DNA of 64,000 nucleotides, taken from positions 62,001 to 126,000 of the forward strand of contig JAFQBG010000010.1 of the NCBI GenBank assembly GCA_017416705.1, read 5' to 3'. Origin of the DNA: Bacteroidaceae bacterium. GTDB taxonomy: Bacteria; Bacteroidota; Bacteroidia; Bacteroidales; Bacteroidaceae. The notes beneath the pieces were generated by a model, which saw only the letters and a program-made list of their open reading frames with translations, was not told where the DNA came from and ran no database searches. Below are positions 25,739-35,591 of this stretch, piece after piece; positions within the stretch are counted from its first letter, which is position 1, and each line of letters begins with the position of its first letter. Both the position numbers and the translations under genes were made by a program.

Positions 25739-28700
25739 CTATTCCGGTTGAGCAAGTTTTATAGATGCCGAGATAGTTTCAAATTCTGCATTTTTAGTTT
25801 CTAATGCAGCCAAGATATCTTCATCTACTGAATATTTATTATAGGCATCGCTATGCAATGTGATGGTGTAAGTCGTTGCTTTTGTCGGTTTTACAGCGTT
25901 ATTTATCATATAAAGGAGGCTGTTCTTATCTATTTTAGGAGACCCTGACAGGATGATAGAACCCGACAGAATAATTCTCACCACTTCCAAATTTGTTGCT
26001 CCCAAGAATGCACTATATTTCTCCCTACCCGGTGTAGCAAATTTATCCACTACACGTAAAGTCTTTATATTGTAAAAGAAGTCGTTAGCTACAAGAACGC
26101 TCATTTTATAACTACTAAAAGAGTCTCCTTTTGTCCATTTAATAACTTCAATTCCATTTCCAAAAGCATAATAGCTGACTAAACTTTTATTTTCAATAAA
26201 TCTTGAGTCGCCCAAATGAGGGAACAAAGTTCGAGGCATACCTCCGTTTTGGAAATATCTGCTTGCACCTGCCGGATAAAGCAGTATATTTGTCATGGCA
26301 TCTTTGTGTTTATATATCAATGCCATCTGCTCTTCCGTAATATCGCCCAAGCCGTTCAGATAGTAGTGTCCGGGTAGGTGATCAACTTCATCGCCCCAGA
26401 AGGCTTTTCTCTTTATTATTTCGTTTGTATCGTTATACTCGGCACCCGCCTCGATATATAGGCTGCGCAAAGCAAGTAAACGACCCCGCTCCACCGCGGC
26501 CTCTATGGCTTGTGCTATTACCTTGTTTTGCACCGCGTTGGTGGATGTGAGCGACAAGGCATCGTCTGTCTTGTTAAAATTCAGTCCATGCCCCATGCCC
26601 GTTGCAATGAACTCTGCCAGCATGTCGGCAACCTTGTAATAGCCCAAGCCGTTGGGATGCGTTCCGTCGGTGTAAAACATATCCACATTCGCAGCACTGA
26701 AATTCTGCATCGACAGAAGGTCGTAGCAGGGGCACGACGTCACGTATGCCACCTCCTTGAACGCTCTCACGTAATCGAGGAATTTATACCCTTTGTCGTT
26801 TGTAGTATAGGTATCGGGGTTCCAGCCGAAATCGACGGTGTTACCGGCATACTTATATGCCTTGAACGGGGTTATCATGAGTATTTTGGCATTTGGCGCG
26901 TTGGCCCTTATGTAGTCTATGGATTTTTTGAGCGACGAGCAGAAGGTAGCCGATGTTCCACTCAGATTTTTGTTATCCGTTGCCTTGCCCACTTCTATGT
27001 TGTTTGCATAGTCATTAATACCAAGCATGATGATATATATATCGTACACATTGCTATTGTCGTCAAGCAGGTTCGCCGGCGTTGTCCTGTCGGTATTGAA
27101 ACTGCGCTCCACTTGGAAATAGGTGTTATAGGCAAACACAGGGGTGCCTGCGCTGTCGGTGGTTATGGAATTGCCATTGCCCCCTACGGCATAGTCGTCG
27201 AAATATTTGGCATTGAGACGCTCGGCAAGATAATCGACAAGGAAATATCTTCGTCCTGCGTGTGTAAACGCATACTTGGATGTTTCGACGCTCTCCCACA
27301 CGCCACCCATGTACTGCACAAATGAGCCACCGAAGATAGCTATTCGCTTGGCATAGGACTGCATGCTGCGATAGGGGTTGTTCATATCCTCCCATCTGTT
27401 CCACACGCCGTTTTCCTTGGTCGTGGAAGTGGAATAATAGATTTTCTTACGGCAATATTCGCCATAGACTGTGTTGTCGTGATACAGGCTTGTGGTGGGG
27501 CTGTAACTTGGGAAATCGAAGCTCTGAGCATAGTCTATGAGTATTCCTGCGCCTCCATCACCATAGACAATGTTCTTGGAATTTCGCACCGAGGATAGCC
27601 GTCTGTGGCATCTGAGTGTCTGATGCCATACAGTGGTTGCACCATCCACCCTTCGGTTGTTTTCCACCGTCACCTGTTCCTTGCCCACGTATGCTATATA
27701 TTTCTCGTAGCTGTTTTCGCCACCTTGGGGGCACATGCCATCGAGCACGGCCAACAATTCGGAAATGACTGAGAATGTGCCAAGCTGCTTGGGAACAACG
27801 CTTATGGCATTGTCGATGGTTTTTATTTCGCTGTGCAGATTGGCGATATCCGTATCAAACTGTTTTGTTGTTTTTTGCCATGCCGACCACCCTTCGATGT
27901 CGGCAAAGTCGTCGTAATTATAGTTATGCGTGCGCACCCACTCCCTATATTGTGTCACCATGATAGGATTGCCGTTGTGGTCGGGTGTGAAGCGTCCGCT
28001 CACAATCTGCATCCACTTATCGACCGTATAGCCCACCGGAATGTTCCTTATGGAAATATAGTCGTTGCCTATATACGCACGCCATACACCCTCGTAGCCC
28101 GAGTTTGCGTTGGCAGTGTGCATGGCATCCATGGCACTTATAAGCTCGCCGAGGGTTGTTTCGGTGTAGCTGCCCAACACTTTGAAACTATCTTTCGATG
28201 CGCTGCTGTTCTCGTCGGTTCCCTGTATGCGTTTTATGAATTCTTTGCGTTGGGCCTCCATGGCGGTGGTAAGCTCGGTGCGTTGGCTGTCGATGGCAGC
28301 CTTCACCACTTTGTTTTGCACCGCGTTGGTGGATGCGCTGCTCATAGCCGCATCGAAACCATAAGTATTATGCGTTTCGCCCACCGCCCCGTTGTTCGAA
28401 ACAGCAGAATGTTCCTCGGGGTTTTGCACACTGAACATATCGCACACCGCAAGCAACGCCGCTTTTTGTGCCACGAGCGCATTTGCGGGGTTCACCGGCA
28501 CAACGCCGTCGGCAACCTCGGACGGCGAAATGGTGTTATAGGTATTACCCACGATATTAACGTCGTAGCGCGGAGCAAACAGCGACTGGAAATAGCAACA
28601 GCTTGCCACATAGCACCCGAGTCCAAAGCCTAAGTGTGAGCCATCGGACGAAAACTCATATTCGTCCTGCAACGAGCTTGCACGAAGGTTTTGCACCGCT

Positions 28701-31021
28701 GTGCCATAGGGTATGACAAAATCTATGCCATAGTTCTGTTTTAAGGATTTAACAGCCTCGCAGTATCCTTTCCAACGGTCGAGGGAAGTGCCGTATATGC
28801 TATAATTCTCGTGATTGGTATTATAACTGTGTACAAGGTATGTTCCTATTGTCGCCTGTGGATTTGTCTCCTTGATTAGCCGAATGAACTCTTTCAGATA
28901 GCCTGCGGCCTCTTGTTTTTCCCATTTGTCATAATCGGCGGAATAGGTCGAGGCTTGATGTATGATAATCAAGTCCCACCGGGTGCTATTGAGCAAATGA
29001 CGAAAAGCCTCGCCCTTGATGGTTCCGTCGCTGTTCTGCTCTATAACATCGGTCCACGATGGCTCGCTCGACAGGGGTTTACCCGATTTGTGTGTTATAT
29101 AATAGCGGTCTGTTTTGTCGGCATCATGGTAGCAGTCGTACCAGCTTTTGAACGATGCACCGCCACGCACCGCGATATAATGGCTGTGGTTTTGTACATC
29201 CTCGGTGACACCCGCGCTCCTTAGAAGGTTGTTTATGTAGTGTGTGGCATTCTCGGTATAGCTGTTTCCAATGTCGAGTATCTTCAAATTGGGCTTTTTT
29301 AAATTCAACGGCACGTTATAGAATTTACCCACAACGGGTACGGTAAGGGTTCTGCCTTTGCTCTTTATTCGAACCGCCTTTTCTATGTTGTCCATTCCGT
29401 ATGCCCATAGCTTAATATAGCTTATGCTATCGAACTTATCGGGGACGTCCACCGTTACACTGCCGCCCGTTTTCAGATAGCCTATATTCACCGCATAGCC
29501 CGACGCCGGATATTGCTTGTCGCTGACATATATAGCCAAATTTGCATCGCCCACATCGGTAAGGAGCGTTATTTCTATTTTATCGCCCCTGTTTATAGCA
29601 GGGAAATAGGTATAGCTCGATAGGCATACGGCCTCGTATCCTGTTGTTTCGAGCTGCGACTTTTTAAGCGTGGCATCTATATTCGATATATCGTTTTGCA
29701 TATCGGATATGGTATCCAAGGCTATCTCTTTTTTATAGGTTACACCATCGACAATGTATGTGCGCGAATTAATCCACACAAATCCTAAACTCCAATCCAA
29801 AAGAGCTATGATAAATTCATTGTCGTTGTTAAGGGTTATATTGGACATAGAGCGTATGAGCCTGTATGCAGGTGCTTGCGAACTTAGGTCTATTGCTATG
29901 TAATGCGAACCAAAATCGGGGTCGGATGTATTGTCTATCACCAAGTCGCTTGACAGGGTAAGCATTTTATTTCCACCCAACAGCAATGTGCCGCTTGGCA
30001 GGGTAAGCGTCTTGGCTGTTTTTGACAAGACGGGCACTCCGTTTTTCAAGAATCCTTGCCTTATATTGCGCTTGTGCAATGTGTCAACGTTGGTTTTTAT
30101 ATCGCTCAATTGGTTTAAAAGCGTCACGCTGTCGCTCGACACGTGCAACAATTTGTATTCGTCGGCGGTGGTGCCTTGTGCCCATAGCATTACTCTGTCG
30201 AAGTCGATAGTGGCTGTAATGGACACCACCTCGCCCAGCGAGATATATTTACCGCCCAGATGGTAGGATGTCCCTTTTTCGCCGTATTTCACGTAGATGG
30301 CATAGGCAAATGAAGCGTTATCGGTGTCGAGCAATCTGAACGTAACGTTTTGCCCTGCCATAACAGCCTGTGTCACTGCATATTGCGAGCCTACAACATC
30401 GACCTCGACACCATGGGTATGGAATTGCAGTTTTTTTATAGCCTCGTTGTTTTCGTTTACATGCGCCACAATGTCGGCACTATCGGTGGCGTCGTCTTGT
30501 ATCCACGCAGCCACATTCTCCAACGTATCGAGCATCTCGGTGGATGACGACATCACCGACTCGATGTCGGCTATTCTGCCTACGCTATCCGATATTCTGC
30601 CCGACAAAGCATCCTCGGCGGCTGTGGCACGGCTTACTTCCTGTTGCAGAGCGTGGTTGTTAATGCTCACTGCATCGGCAAGTGCGGTTTCGGCAGTCGT
30701 GGCACGGTTGCTCTCCTGCGATATAAGGGCGCTGTTTTGCTCCACACAGGCATTTATGGCTGTTAAATCGACCGGTTCGTCAAGCGGTACGAACCACCCT
30801 GTGATGTCGCTTTTTGCGCCTTCGTCGGTGGGCACCGCCTTGTGGTTGTAGTTGAACTTATAGTGTCTGCCGTCCTCTTCGCAAAAAACGATGTGCCCAT
30901 AGGGGTAACGTTTTTGCTTCGGGTCCTCGCACGCTAACTGTGCCAATGTGGTTACTTTGTCGCGATCGAAATTGGGCTTGTCGCCAATGAAATTAATGTT
31001 ATCGGAAAATACAGATGCCAT
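25739..31021 (-). CDS. Giant phage tail-fibre-like protein with two SGNH/GDSL hydrolase regions
   Basis: This is a 1,760-residue protein without signal peptide. In order: an N-terminal module (1-90); a coiled region (about 98-160) with the tail-fibre string ATTAETALADA; an SGNH/DUF4886-like domain (about 577-820; Ser in ILDIGNSYTEN, DGSHLGFG near 790); the phage linker STNAVQNKV near 899; pyocin-knob-like segments (about 950-1055 and 1080-1220, with WRAYIGNDYISI and GWSAWQKTT); a second SGNH domain (about 1225-1475; IFGGSFVQY, IIMLGINDYANN, DGTHPNGLGYY); STNAVQNKV again near 1499; and a C-terminal domain (1500-1760). It would act as a receptor-binding or polysaccharide-deacylating fibre. No capsid, portal or tail-tube gene is nearby. 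It starts 2 bases after the companion gene's stop codon. Confidence 0.72.
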   Translation of the reverse strand: MASVFSDNINFIGDKPNFDRDKVTTLAQLACEDPKQKRYPYGHIVFCEEDGRHYKFNYNHKAVPTDEGAKSDITGWFVPLDEPVDLTAINACVEQNSALISQESNRATTAETALADAVSINNHALQQEVSRATAAEDALSGRISDSVGRIADIESVMSSSTEMLDTLENVAAWIQDDATDSADIVAHVNENNEAIKKLQFHTHGVEVDVVGSQYAVTQAVMAGQNVTFRLLDTDNASFAYAIYVKYGEKGTSYHLGGKYISLGEVVSITATIDFDRVMLWAQGTTADEYKLLHVSSDSVTLLNQLSDIKTNVDTLHKRNIRQGFLKNGVPVLSKTAKTLTLPSGTLLLGGNKMLTLSSDLVIDNTSDPDFGSHYIAIDLSSQAPAYRLIRSMSNITLNNDNEFIIALLDWSLGFVWINSRTYIVDGVTYKKEIALDTISDMQNDISNIDATLKKSQLETTGYEAVCLSSYTYFPAINRGDKIEITLLTDVGDANLAIYVSDKQYPASGYAVNIGYLKTGGSVTVDVPDKFDSISYIKLWAYGMDNIEKAVRIKSKGRTLTVPVVGKFYNVPLNLKKPNLKILDIGNSYTENATHYINNLLRSAGVTEDVQNHSHYIAVRGGASFKSWYDCYHDADKTDRYYITHKSGKPLSSEPSWTDVIEQNSDGTIKGEAFRHLLNSTRWDLIIIHQASTYSADYDKWEKQEAAGYLKEFIRLIKETNPQATIGTYLVHSYNTNHENYSIYGTSLDRWKGYCEAVKSLKQNYGIDFVIPYGTAVQNLRASSLQDEYEFSSDGSHLGFGLGCYVASCCYFQSLFAPRYDVNIVGNTYNTISPSEVADGVVPVNPANALVAQKAALLAVCDMFSVQNPEEHSAVSNNGAVGETHNTYGFDAAMSSASTNAVQNKVVKAAIDSQRTELTTAMEAQRKEFIKRIQGTDENSSASKDSFKVLGSYTETTLGELISAMDAMHTANANSGYEGVWRAYIGNDYISIRNIPVGYTVDKWMQIVSGRFTPDHNGNPIMVTQYREWVRTHNYNYDDFADIEGWSAWQKTTKQFDTDIANLHSEIKTIDNAISVVPKQLGTFSVISELLAVLDGMCPQGGENSYEKYIAYVGKEQVTVENNRRVDGATTVWHQTLRCHRRLSSVRNSKNIVYGDGGAGILIDYAQSFDFPSYSPTTSLYHDNTVYGEYCRKKIYYSTSTTKENGVWNRWEDMNNPYRSMQSYAKRIAIFGGSFVQYMGGVWESVETSKYAFTHAGRRYFLVDYLAERLNAKYFDDYAVGGNGNSITTDSAGTPVFAYNTYFQVERSFNTDRTTPANLLDDNSNVYDIYIIMLGINDYANNIEVGKATDNKNLSGTSATFCSSLKKSIDYIRANAPNAKILMITPFKAYKYAGNTVDFGWNPDTYTTNDKGYKFLDYVRAFKEVAYVTSCPCYDLLSMQNFSAANVDMFYTDGTHPNGLGYYKVADMLAEFIATGMGHGLNFNKTDDALSLTSTNAVQNKVIAQAIEAAVERGRLLALRSLYIEAGAEYNDTNEIIKRKAFWGDEVDHLPGHYYLNGLGDITEEQMALIYKHKDAMTNILLYPAGASRYFQNGGMPRTLFPHLGDSRFIENKSLVSYYAFGNGIEVIKWTKGDSFSSYKMSVLVANDFFYNIKTLRVVDKFATPGREKYSAFLGATNLEVVRIILSGSIILSGSPKIDKNSLLYMINNAVKPTKATTYTITLHSDAYNKYSVDEDILAALETKNAEFETISASIKLAQPE

Positions 31022-31023
31022 GA

Positions 31024-32469
31024 TTATTGATATTTATAGGTTACGTTTCCTGCAACAGAAAATTCCTCTGTGCTTATATATACATTATATTCTACCCCAC
31101 CGATGATTTTAGTCGTGTGGCTGTAATTGCTCAACAAATTTATATTGTTGGCATCGACAATGCCTGTGAGCAGTCCATATTTGGCGGCATAGGCATATAC
31201 TATTTTTTTCAGCGAAAATGCCGAATATGTTATGGTTGCCGTTTTTCCACTTGCCACGCCTTGCTGCAATAGCGACATGAGCGATGCTTCGTCAAGGAGG
31301 AAATCGGTATCGACCACACCCGAGTACCATCGGTGGCCGAACAATACCCTTGCCGATGCCGATGCTGTCATGCCCTGCGCCTGCAATGCCAAGGCGATGG
31401 TTGCGGTATCGGTCAGGGCTATCTTGTACGAGGCTGTTCCTGCCGGCAATGATATTTCATGCGTGTCATAGGATATGGTGCCACCCTCGATGTCGGTTTG
31501 GGGGAGTGTGACACCGTCGATGCTGCACGTCCACGAGAATGTGAATTCTTTCTCTTTTCCTGTATATTCGTTAATGGCTGCGGCAGGGGTGTAGGATAAT
31601 TTCACTGTCAGCGGGAAACTTTTTTGCATCAGGCGCAACAGCGTTTCATCCATCTGCGCTATTTTCTCGCTCATAACGGTTTCGGCAGTGGTGGCTCTTG
31701 CTGTTTCTTGCATTATGCCGGTGCGGTTCTCGTAGAGCAGTTTTTCCATTTCGGATAAATCGGCTGCACCGGGATTGTCGCCACCGATAATATTTTTCCA
31801 TAGCTCCCACACTGCGTCGCCTCTCTTGCTTCGGTATTTGACACAGACGCCTCCTGCCATATCTATGGCATACATCAATTGCGATATGCTTCGGGGTGCG
31901 CCGCTTTGTGTGGCTGCCACATAATTGTTTATGACAACGAGAATAAACAGCAGGGTGCTTTCGTTGCTGCAAAGAACACCGCTGTAAAGGCCGTTGTCGA
32001 TGCAGGTATCGACGCTGTCGCAAGTTCCAAGCTCGGTCATGCCTTGCAGCACCTGCCATTTACTCCATTTTTTTTCGTTTGCCGTTATATTGAGTGAGCG
32101 TGTGTAGATTTTGGTTTCGCCACCCACCCTGTTCGACAAAACCATGGTTTGTCCTATTATCCTATTGTCGGCAGCATGCTCGGGCAACAGGCTGTCGGTT
32201 ACAATGAGCAGTGCAGCTATTTCCTCTCCTTGCCCGCTGTTCATTATGGGCATACCATCGGACGACGATATGCGACAACCATTAATTATATAATGGCCCG
32301 CCATCATAAAATCGTCTAACGACATATCGGATGACCACAGCACATTCTCGAAAGAGATTTTCTTCCCTAACTCCCCTTTTACAAATTCCCGCTCCATTTC
32401 GAGATAACGTCGGAATGGGGATACACCCGACGAACTGAAAACCATTTTGCGTTTACAACTATTCTCCAT
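31024..32469 (-). CDS. Phage tail-fibre-like companion protein
   Basis: This 481-residue protein has no signal peptide. Residues 60-235 look like pyocin-knob/fibre-tip modules (ENVLWSSDMSLDDFMMAGHY, SLNITANEKKWSKWQVLQG, AVWELWKNIIGG). A short coiled stretch TARATTAETVMSEKIAQMDE follows (about 260-285) and repeats the ATTAET motif of the larger partner. The C-terminal 190 residues look like beta-rich repeats with immunoglobulin-like features (FSWTCSIDGVTLPQTDIEGG). It is translated just before the 1,760-residue gene in the same transcript, so the two probably form one fibre assembly. It could also be a remnant of a lost prophage. Confidence 0.62.
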   Translation of the reverse strand: MENSCKRKMVFSSSGVSPFRRYLEMEREFVKGELGKKISFENVLWSSDMSLDDFMMAGHYIINGCRISSSDGMPIMNSGQGEEIAALLIVTDSLLPEHAADNRIIGQTMVLSNRVGGETKIYTRSLNITANEKKWSKWQVLQGMTELGTCDSVDTCIDNGLYSGVLCSNESTLLFILVVINNYVAATQSGAPRSISQLMYAIDMAGGVCVKYRSKRGDAVWELWKNIIGGDNPGAADLSEMEKLLYENRTGIMQETARATTAETVMSEKIAQMDETLLRLMQKSFPLTVKLSYTPAAAINEYTGKEKEFTFSWTCSIDGVTLPQTDIEGGTISYDTHEISLPAGTASYKIALTDTATIALALQAQGMTASASARVLFGHRWYSGVVDTDFLLDEASLMSLLQQGVASGKTATITYSAFSLKKIVYAYAAKYGLLTGIVDANNINLLSNYSHTTKIIGGVEYNVYISTEEFSVAGNVTYKYQ

Positions 32470-32531
32470 CGTTTTTTTTACGGCAAAATTAAAGCGGGTG
32501 GCAAAAAAGAGGTTGCGAAAATGATAAACAC

Positions 32532-32562
32532 TTTGATATTACAATAATCTGTTGTAAATTTG
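32532..32562 (+). promoter_or_regulatory. Promoter of the thiamine operon
   Basis: TTTG at 32532-32535 and TAAATTTG at 32555-32562 fit the Bacteroidota -33/-7 consensus with exactly 19 bases between them. The riboswitch starts about 16 bases downstream. Confidence 0.78.
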
Positions 32563-32577
32563 CAGCAGATTTCAAAA

Positions 32578-32655
32578 AAGGGGTGCCTTAAATACACGGG
32601 CTGAGATCATACCCAATAACCTGATCCGGGTAATGCCGGCGTAGGTAGATAGTTG
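32578..32655 (+). promoter_or_regulatory. TPP riboswitch (THI element)
   Basis: The conserved core is plain: GGGGTGCC at 32580-32587, GGGCTGAGAT at 32598-32607, ACCCAATAACCTGATCCGGG at 32611-32630 and TAATGCCGGCGTAGG at 32631-32645. These are the pyrimidine- and pyrophosphate-sensing parts of the thiamine pyrophosphate aptamer. It precedes a thiamine receptor, permease and kinase, which fits negative feedback by TPP. Confidence 0.95.
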
Positions 32656-32688
32656 TGCTGAATGGCAATGCAGTGCGACAAACACAGG

Positions 32689-32740
32689 AAAAATCCCCAT
32701 TTTCTGTTTAACCGCGGAGTTGGAGGATTTTTATTTTTTC
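32689..32740 (+). terminator. Riboswitch expression platform terminator
   Basis: AAAAATCC (32689-32696) pairs with GGATTTTT (32725-32732), followed by ATTTTTTC. It lies between the aptamer and the start codon at 32769. It is probably formed when TPP is bound, which would stop transcription before the receptor gene. Confidence 0.68.
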
Positions 32741-32768
32741 CCCTTCTCCATAAAATTTTGAAATTGCA

Positions 32769-35006
32769 ATGAAAAAAACCACATTGCTAAGCTGCCTTGC
32801 AATGGCAGCCACCGCAGTTTGCGCTCAACATCATGAGGCAAAAGACAGTATGCAGACAATAGGACTGCAAGAAGTAGAAGTTATGTCGATAAGGGCAACG
32901 GGAACCACACCGGTAGCCTACACAAACATCGACAACAAGACACTGCAAAAGTACAATGCAGGAGTAGATTTCCCCTACCTCGTAAGCATGACTCCAAGTG
33001 CCATAACAACAAGTGACGCCGGCGCCGGCATAGGCTACACAAGCCTGCGTGTAAGGGGCACCGACGGTACGCGCATAAACGTGACAGCCAACGGCATACC
33101 CATAAACGATGCCGAGAGCCACACTGTGTATTGGGTGAACATGCCCGACATTGCATCGTCGGTGCAGGATGTACAGATACAGCGAGGAGTGGGCACCTCG
33201 ACCAACGGAGCCGGTTCGTTTGGAGCAAGCATAAATATAAAAACATCGAACAGCAGCACGACGCCCTACACACGTTTTAGCGGTTCATACGGTTCGTTCG
33301 GCACGCACAAAGAGACTGTCATGCTTGGAACAGGACTTATAAAAGGGCATTGGTCGTTCGATGCACGACTGTCGAACATAGCAAGCGACGGATACATAGA
33401 CAGAGCCTCATCGGAACTGAAATCGTACTACCTGCAAGGAGCATACAGCAACAACAACACATGGGTGCGCCTGATTACATTCGCAGGAAAAGAAAAAACA
33501 TACCACGCATGGAACTATGCCTCGAAGGAGGAAATGCAGGAATACGGACGCAGATACAATTCGTGCGGCTACATGTACACCGACGATAACGGAAAATCAT
33601 TCTACTACGACGACCAGACAGACAACTACATACAAAAAAACTATCAACTGCTCATCGACCATAGTTTCTCGCAAAAAATATCGGCGAACATAGGACTGCA
33701 CTACACCGACGGCTATGGCTACTACCAAGAATACAAAGGCAACCGTAAATTAGTGGAATATGGCCTGTTGCCGTTCGAGCACAACAACGAGACAACAGCC
33801 AAGAGCGACCTTGTGAGACAAAAACTTGTAGATAGCCGGTTTGCAGGCGCAGTATTTTCCGTAAACTACAAAAACGACAGACTGAACATGTCGTTGGGTG
33901 GCTCATTCAACCGCTACTCCAACGACCACTACGGCAAAGTGCTATGGGTGAAAAACTATATTGGCGACCTAAGTGCCAACCACGAATATTACCGTAATAA
34001 AGGCACCAAGAACGATGGCAACATATACCTGAAAGCCGACTACGAAATAGCTAATGGATTGAACGGATATATGGACTTGCAATATCGCAGAATAGGCTAT
34101 AAGATAGCAGGCAACAACGACAAATGGAACAGCGTCAGCAACGATGGTCTGCAAAAACTCGACATAGACGAGACTTTTAATTTTTTCAATCCCAAAGCCG
34201 GTCTGTCATGGCGCATAAACGAGAGAAACCGTCTGTTTGCTTCGTATAGCATAGCCCATAAGGAGCCCACCCGCAACAACTACACCGATGGAAAATTCCA
34301 CGTGCGCCCTAAGGCCGAAAAACTGACCGATTATGAGCTTGGCTATGCCTATGACGATAAATTTTTGCATGCCGGCGTAAATTTGTACTACATGAAATAT
34401 AAAGACCAATTGGTGCTGACAGGAGAATTAAACGAGATTGGCGAAGCCATGGCCGACAATGTCCCCGACAGCTACCGCGCCGGAATAGAACTTACAGCCG
34501 GCATCAAGACTTCATTCGGACTTAAATGGGATGCAAACGCCTCGCTAAGCAAAAACAGAATTAAGGATTTCACCGAGACGCTCTATGAAAACGAGGACGT
34601 AAGCAGCACAGCATGGGAAATAAAGCATGGCGACACCCCCATAGCCTTCTCGCCCGATGTCGTTTTAAACAACATAATAGGCTACGAATACAAAGGCATA
34701 GCACTATCGCTGCACTCGCAATATGTAGGCAAACAATATATGAGCAATGCCAAACAAGCCGACCACAAGTTAGACGCCTATTTTGTAAGCAACCTGATGC
34801 TGTCGTATAGTTTCAAAATAGACAAGATAAAACGCATGAACATAGGGGTGAACATATACAATCTGTTCAACGAGGAGTACGAGAACAATGGTTACGCAGG
34901 CAGCGGCTACTATATGGATGGCAGCGAAAAAGTACGCTACAACTATGCCGGATACGCCGCACAAGCCGGAACAAATTTCTTGGCACACATACAAATAGAA
35001 CTATGA
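32769..35006 (+). CDS. TonB-dependent receptor, probably for thiamine
   Basis: This is a 745-residue outer-membrane receptor. A signal peptide (MKKTTLLSCLAMAATAVCAQ) precedes a TonB-box-like QEVEVMSIRA. The plug domain runs from about residue 45 to 160 (LRVRGTDGTRINVTANGIPI, GVGTSTNGAGSFGASINIKT), then comes the 22-strand barrel, ending in FLAHIQIEL with a terminal hydrophobic residue. There is no carboxypeptidase-like N-terminal extension, so it is not a SusC-type protein. Placement behind a TPP riboswitch and before a PnuC-type permease and thiamine pyrophosphokinase indicates uptake of thiamine or its phosphates. Confidence 0.9.
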   Translation: MKKTTLLSCLAMAATAVCAQHHEAKDSMQTIGLQEVEVMSIRATGTTPVAYTNIDNKTLQKYNAGVDFPYLVSMTPSAITTSDAGAGIGYTSLRVRGTDGTRINVTANGIPINDAESHTVYWVNMPDIASSVQDVQIQRGVGTSTNGAGSFGASINIKTSNSSTTPYTRFSGSYGSFGTHKETVMLGTGLIKGHWSFDARLSNIASDGYIDRASSELKSYYLQGAYSNNNTWVRLITFAGKEKTYHAWNYASKEEMQEYGRRYNSCGYMYTDDNGKSFYYDDQTDNYIQKNYQLLIDHSFSQKISANIGLHYTDGYGYYQEYKGNRKLVEYGLLPFEHNNETTAKSDLVRQKLVDSRFAGAVFSVNYKNDRLNMSLGGSFNRYSNDHYGKVLWVKNYIGDLSANHEYYRNKGTKNDGNIYLKADYEIANGLNGYMDLQYRRIGYKIAGNNDKWNSVSNDGLQKLDIDETFNFFNPKAGLSWRINERNRLFASYSIAHKEPTRNNYTDGKFHVRPKAEKLTDYELGYAYDDKFLHAGVNLYYMKYKDQLVLTGELNEIGEAMADNVPDSYRAGIELTAGIKTSFGLKWDANASLSKNRIKDFTETLYENEDVSSTAWEIKHGDTPIAFSPDVVLNNIIGYEYKGIALSLHSQYVGKQYMSNAKQADHKLDAYFVSNLMLSYSFKIDKIKRMNIGVNIYNLFNEEYENNGYAGSGYYMDGSEKVRYNYAGYAAQAGTNFLAHIQIEL

Positions 35007-35007
35007 T

Positions 35008-35589
35008 ATGGAGCATATTCTCGAAATTATAGGAACAATAGTAGGGCTCATATACCTGTGGCAGGAGTATCATGCAAGCATATACCTGTGGCTGACAAGC
35101 ATAATAATGCCTGCCATATATCTGTTCATATACTATGACGCCGGATTATATGCCGATTTTGGAATAAACATATACTATCTTATAATAGCCGTCTATGGTT
35201 GGTTATCGTGGCGATATAGTTTCAGATTGTTTGGGCAAAACAGCAATGAGGAACTGAACGTGAGCCACACAGGCATGCGTAGCATAATAATCCTAAGCAT
35301 AATTTCGGGAATTATATGGTTGCTCATATCATACATACTCACACAATACACCGACAGCAACGTACCCATAAGCGATGCGCTGACAACCGCGCTAAGCATT
35401 ACGGGAATGTATATGTTGGCACGTAAATACATAGAGCAATGGTTTGTGTGGGCTGTTGTCGATGTAATATGCGTGGGACTCTATTTTTATAAAGAATTAT
35501 ATTTCACATCGGCACTATATGCCGTATATGCAATTATAGCTATCTTTGGCTATCATAAATGGAAGAAATTAATTCAAAGCAATAATTGA
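35008..35589 (+). CDS. pnuT: PnuC-family thiamine transporter (PnuT)
   Basis: This is a 193-residue inner-membrane protein with about seven helices. It shows PnuC-family features: GLIYLWQEYHASIYLWLTSI, NIYYLIIAVYGWLSWRY and WFVWAVVDVICVGLYFYKEL, with the paired aromatic motifs that line the vitamin site. PnuT members carry thiamine across the inner membrane by facilitated diffusion and rely on phosphorylation for trapping. The adjacent kinase fits that role. The start lies one base after the receptor's stop. Confidence 0.88.
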   Translation: MEHILEIIGTIVGLIYLWQEYHASIYLWLTSIIMPAIYLFIYYDAGLYADFGINIYYLIIAVYGWLSWRYSFRLFGQNSNEELNVSHTGMRSIIILSIISGIIWLLISYILTQYTDSNVPISDALTTALSITGMYMLARKYIEQWFVWAVVDVICVGLYFYKELYFTSALYAVYAIIAIFGYHKWKKLIQSNN

Positions 35590-35591
35590 AT

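Noticed and set aside
26510-28633. Plus-strand open frames of 266-271 codons inside the tail-fibre-like gene
   Set aside because: The opposite strand has recognisable SGNH and fibre motifs throughout. These frames are shadows with cysteine- and histidine-rich nonsense translations.
25739-32469. Diversity-generating retroelement acting on the tail-fibre genes
   Set aside because: No reverse transcriptase or template repeat is seen within the window, and no obvious adenine-biased variable repeat was noticed at the C-terminus.
35586-35591. TTG start for thiamine pyrophosphokinase
   Set aside because: It adds only two residues and overlaps pnuT; the ATG at 35592 is preferred.
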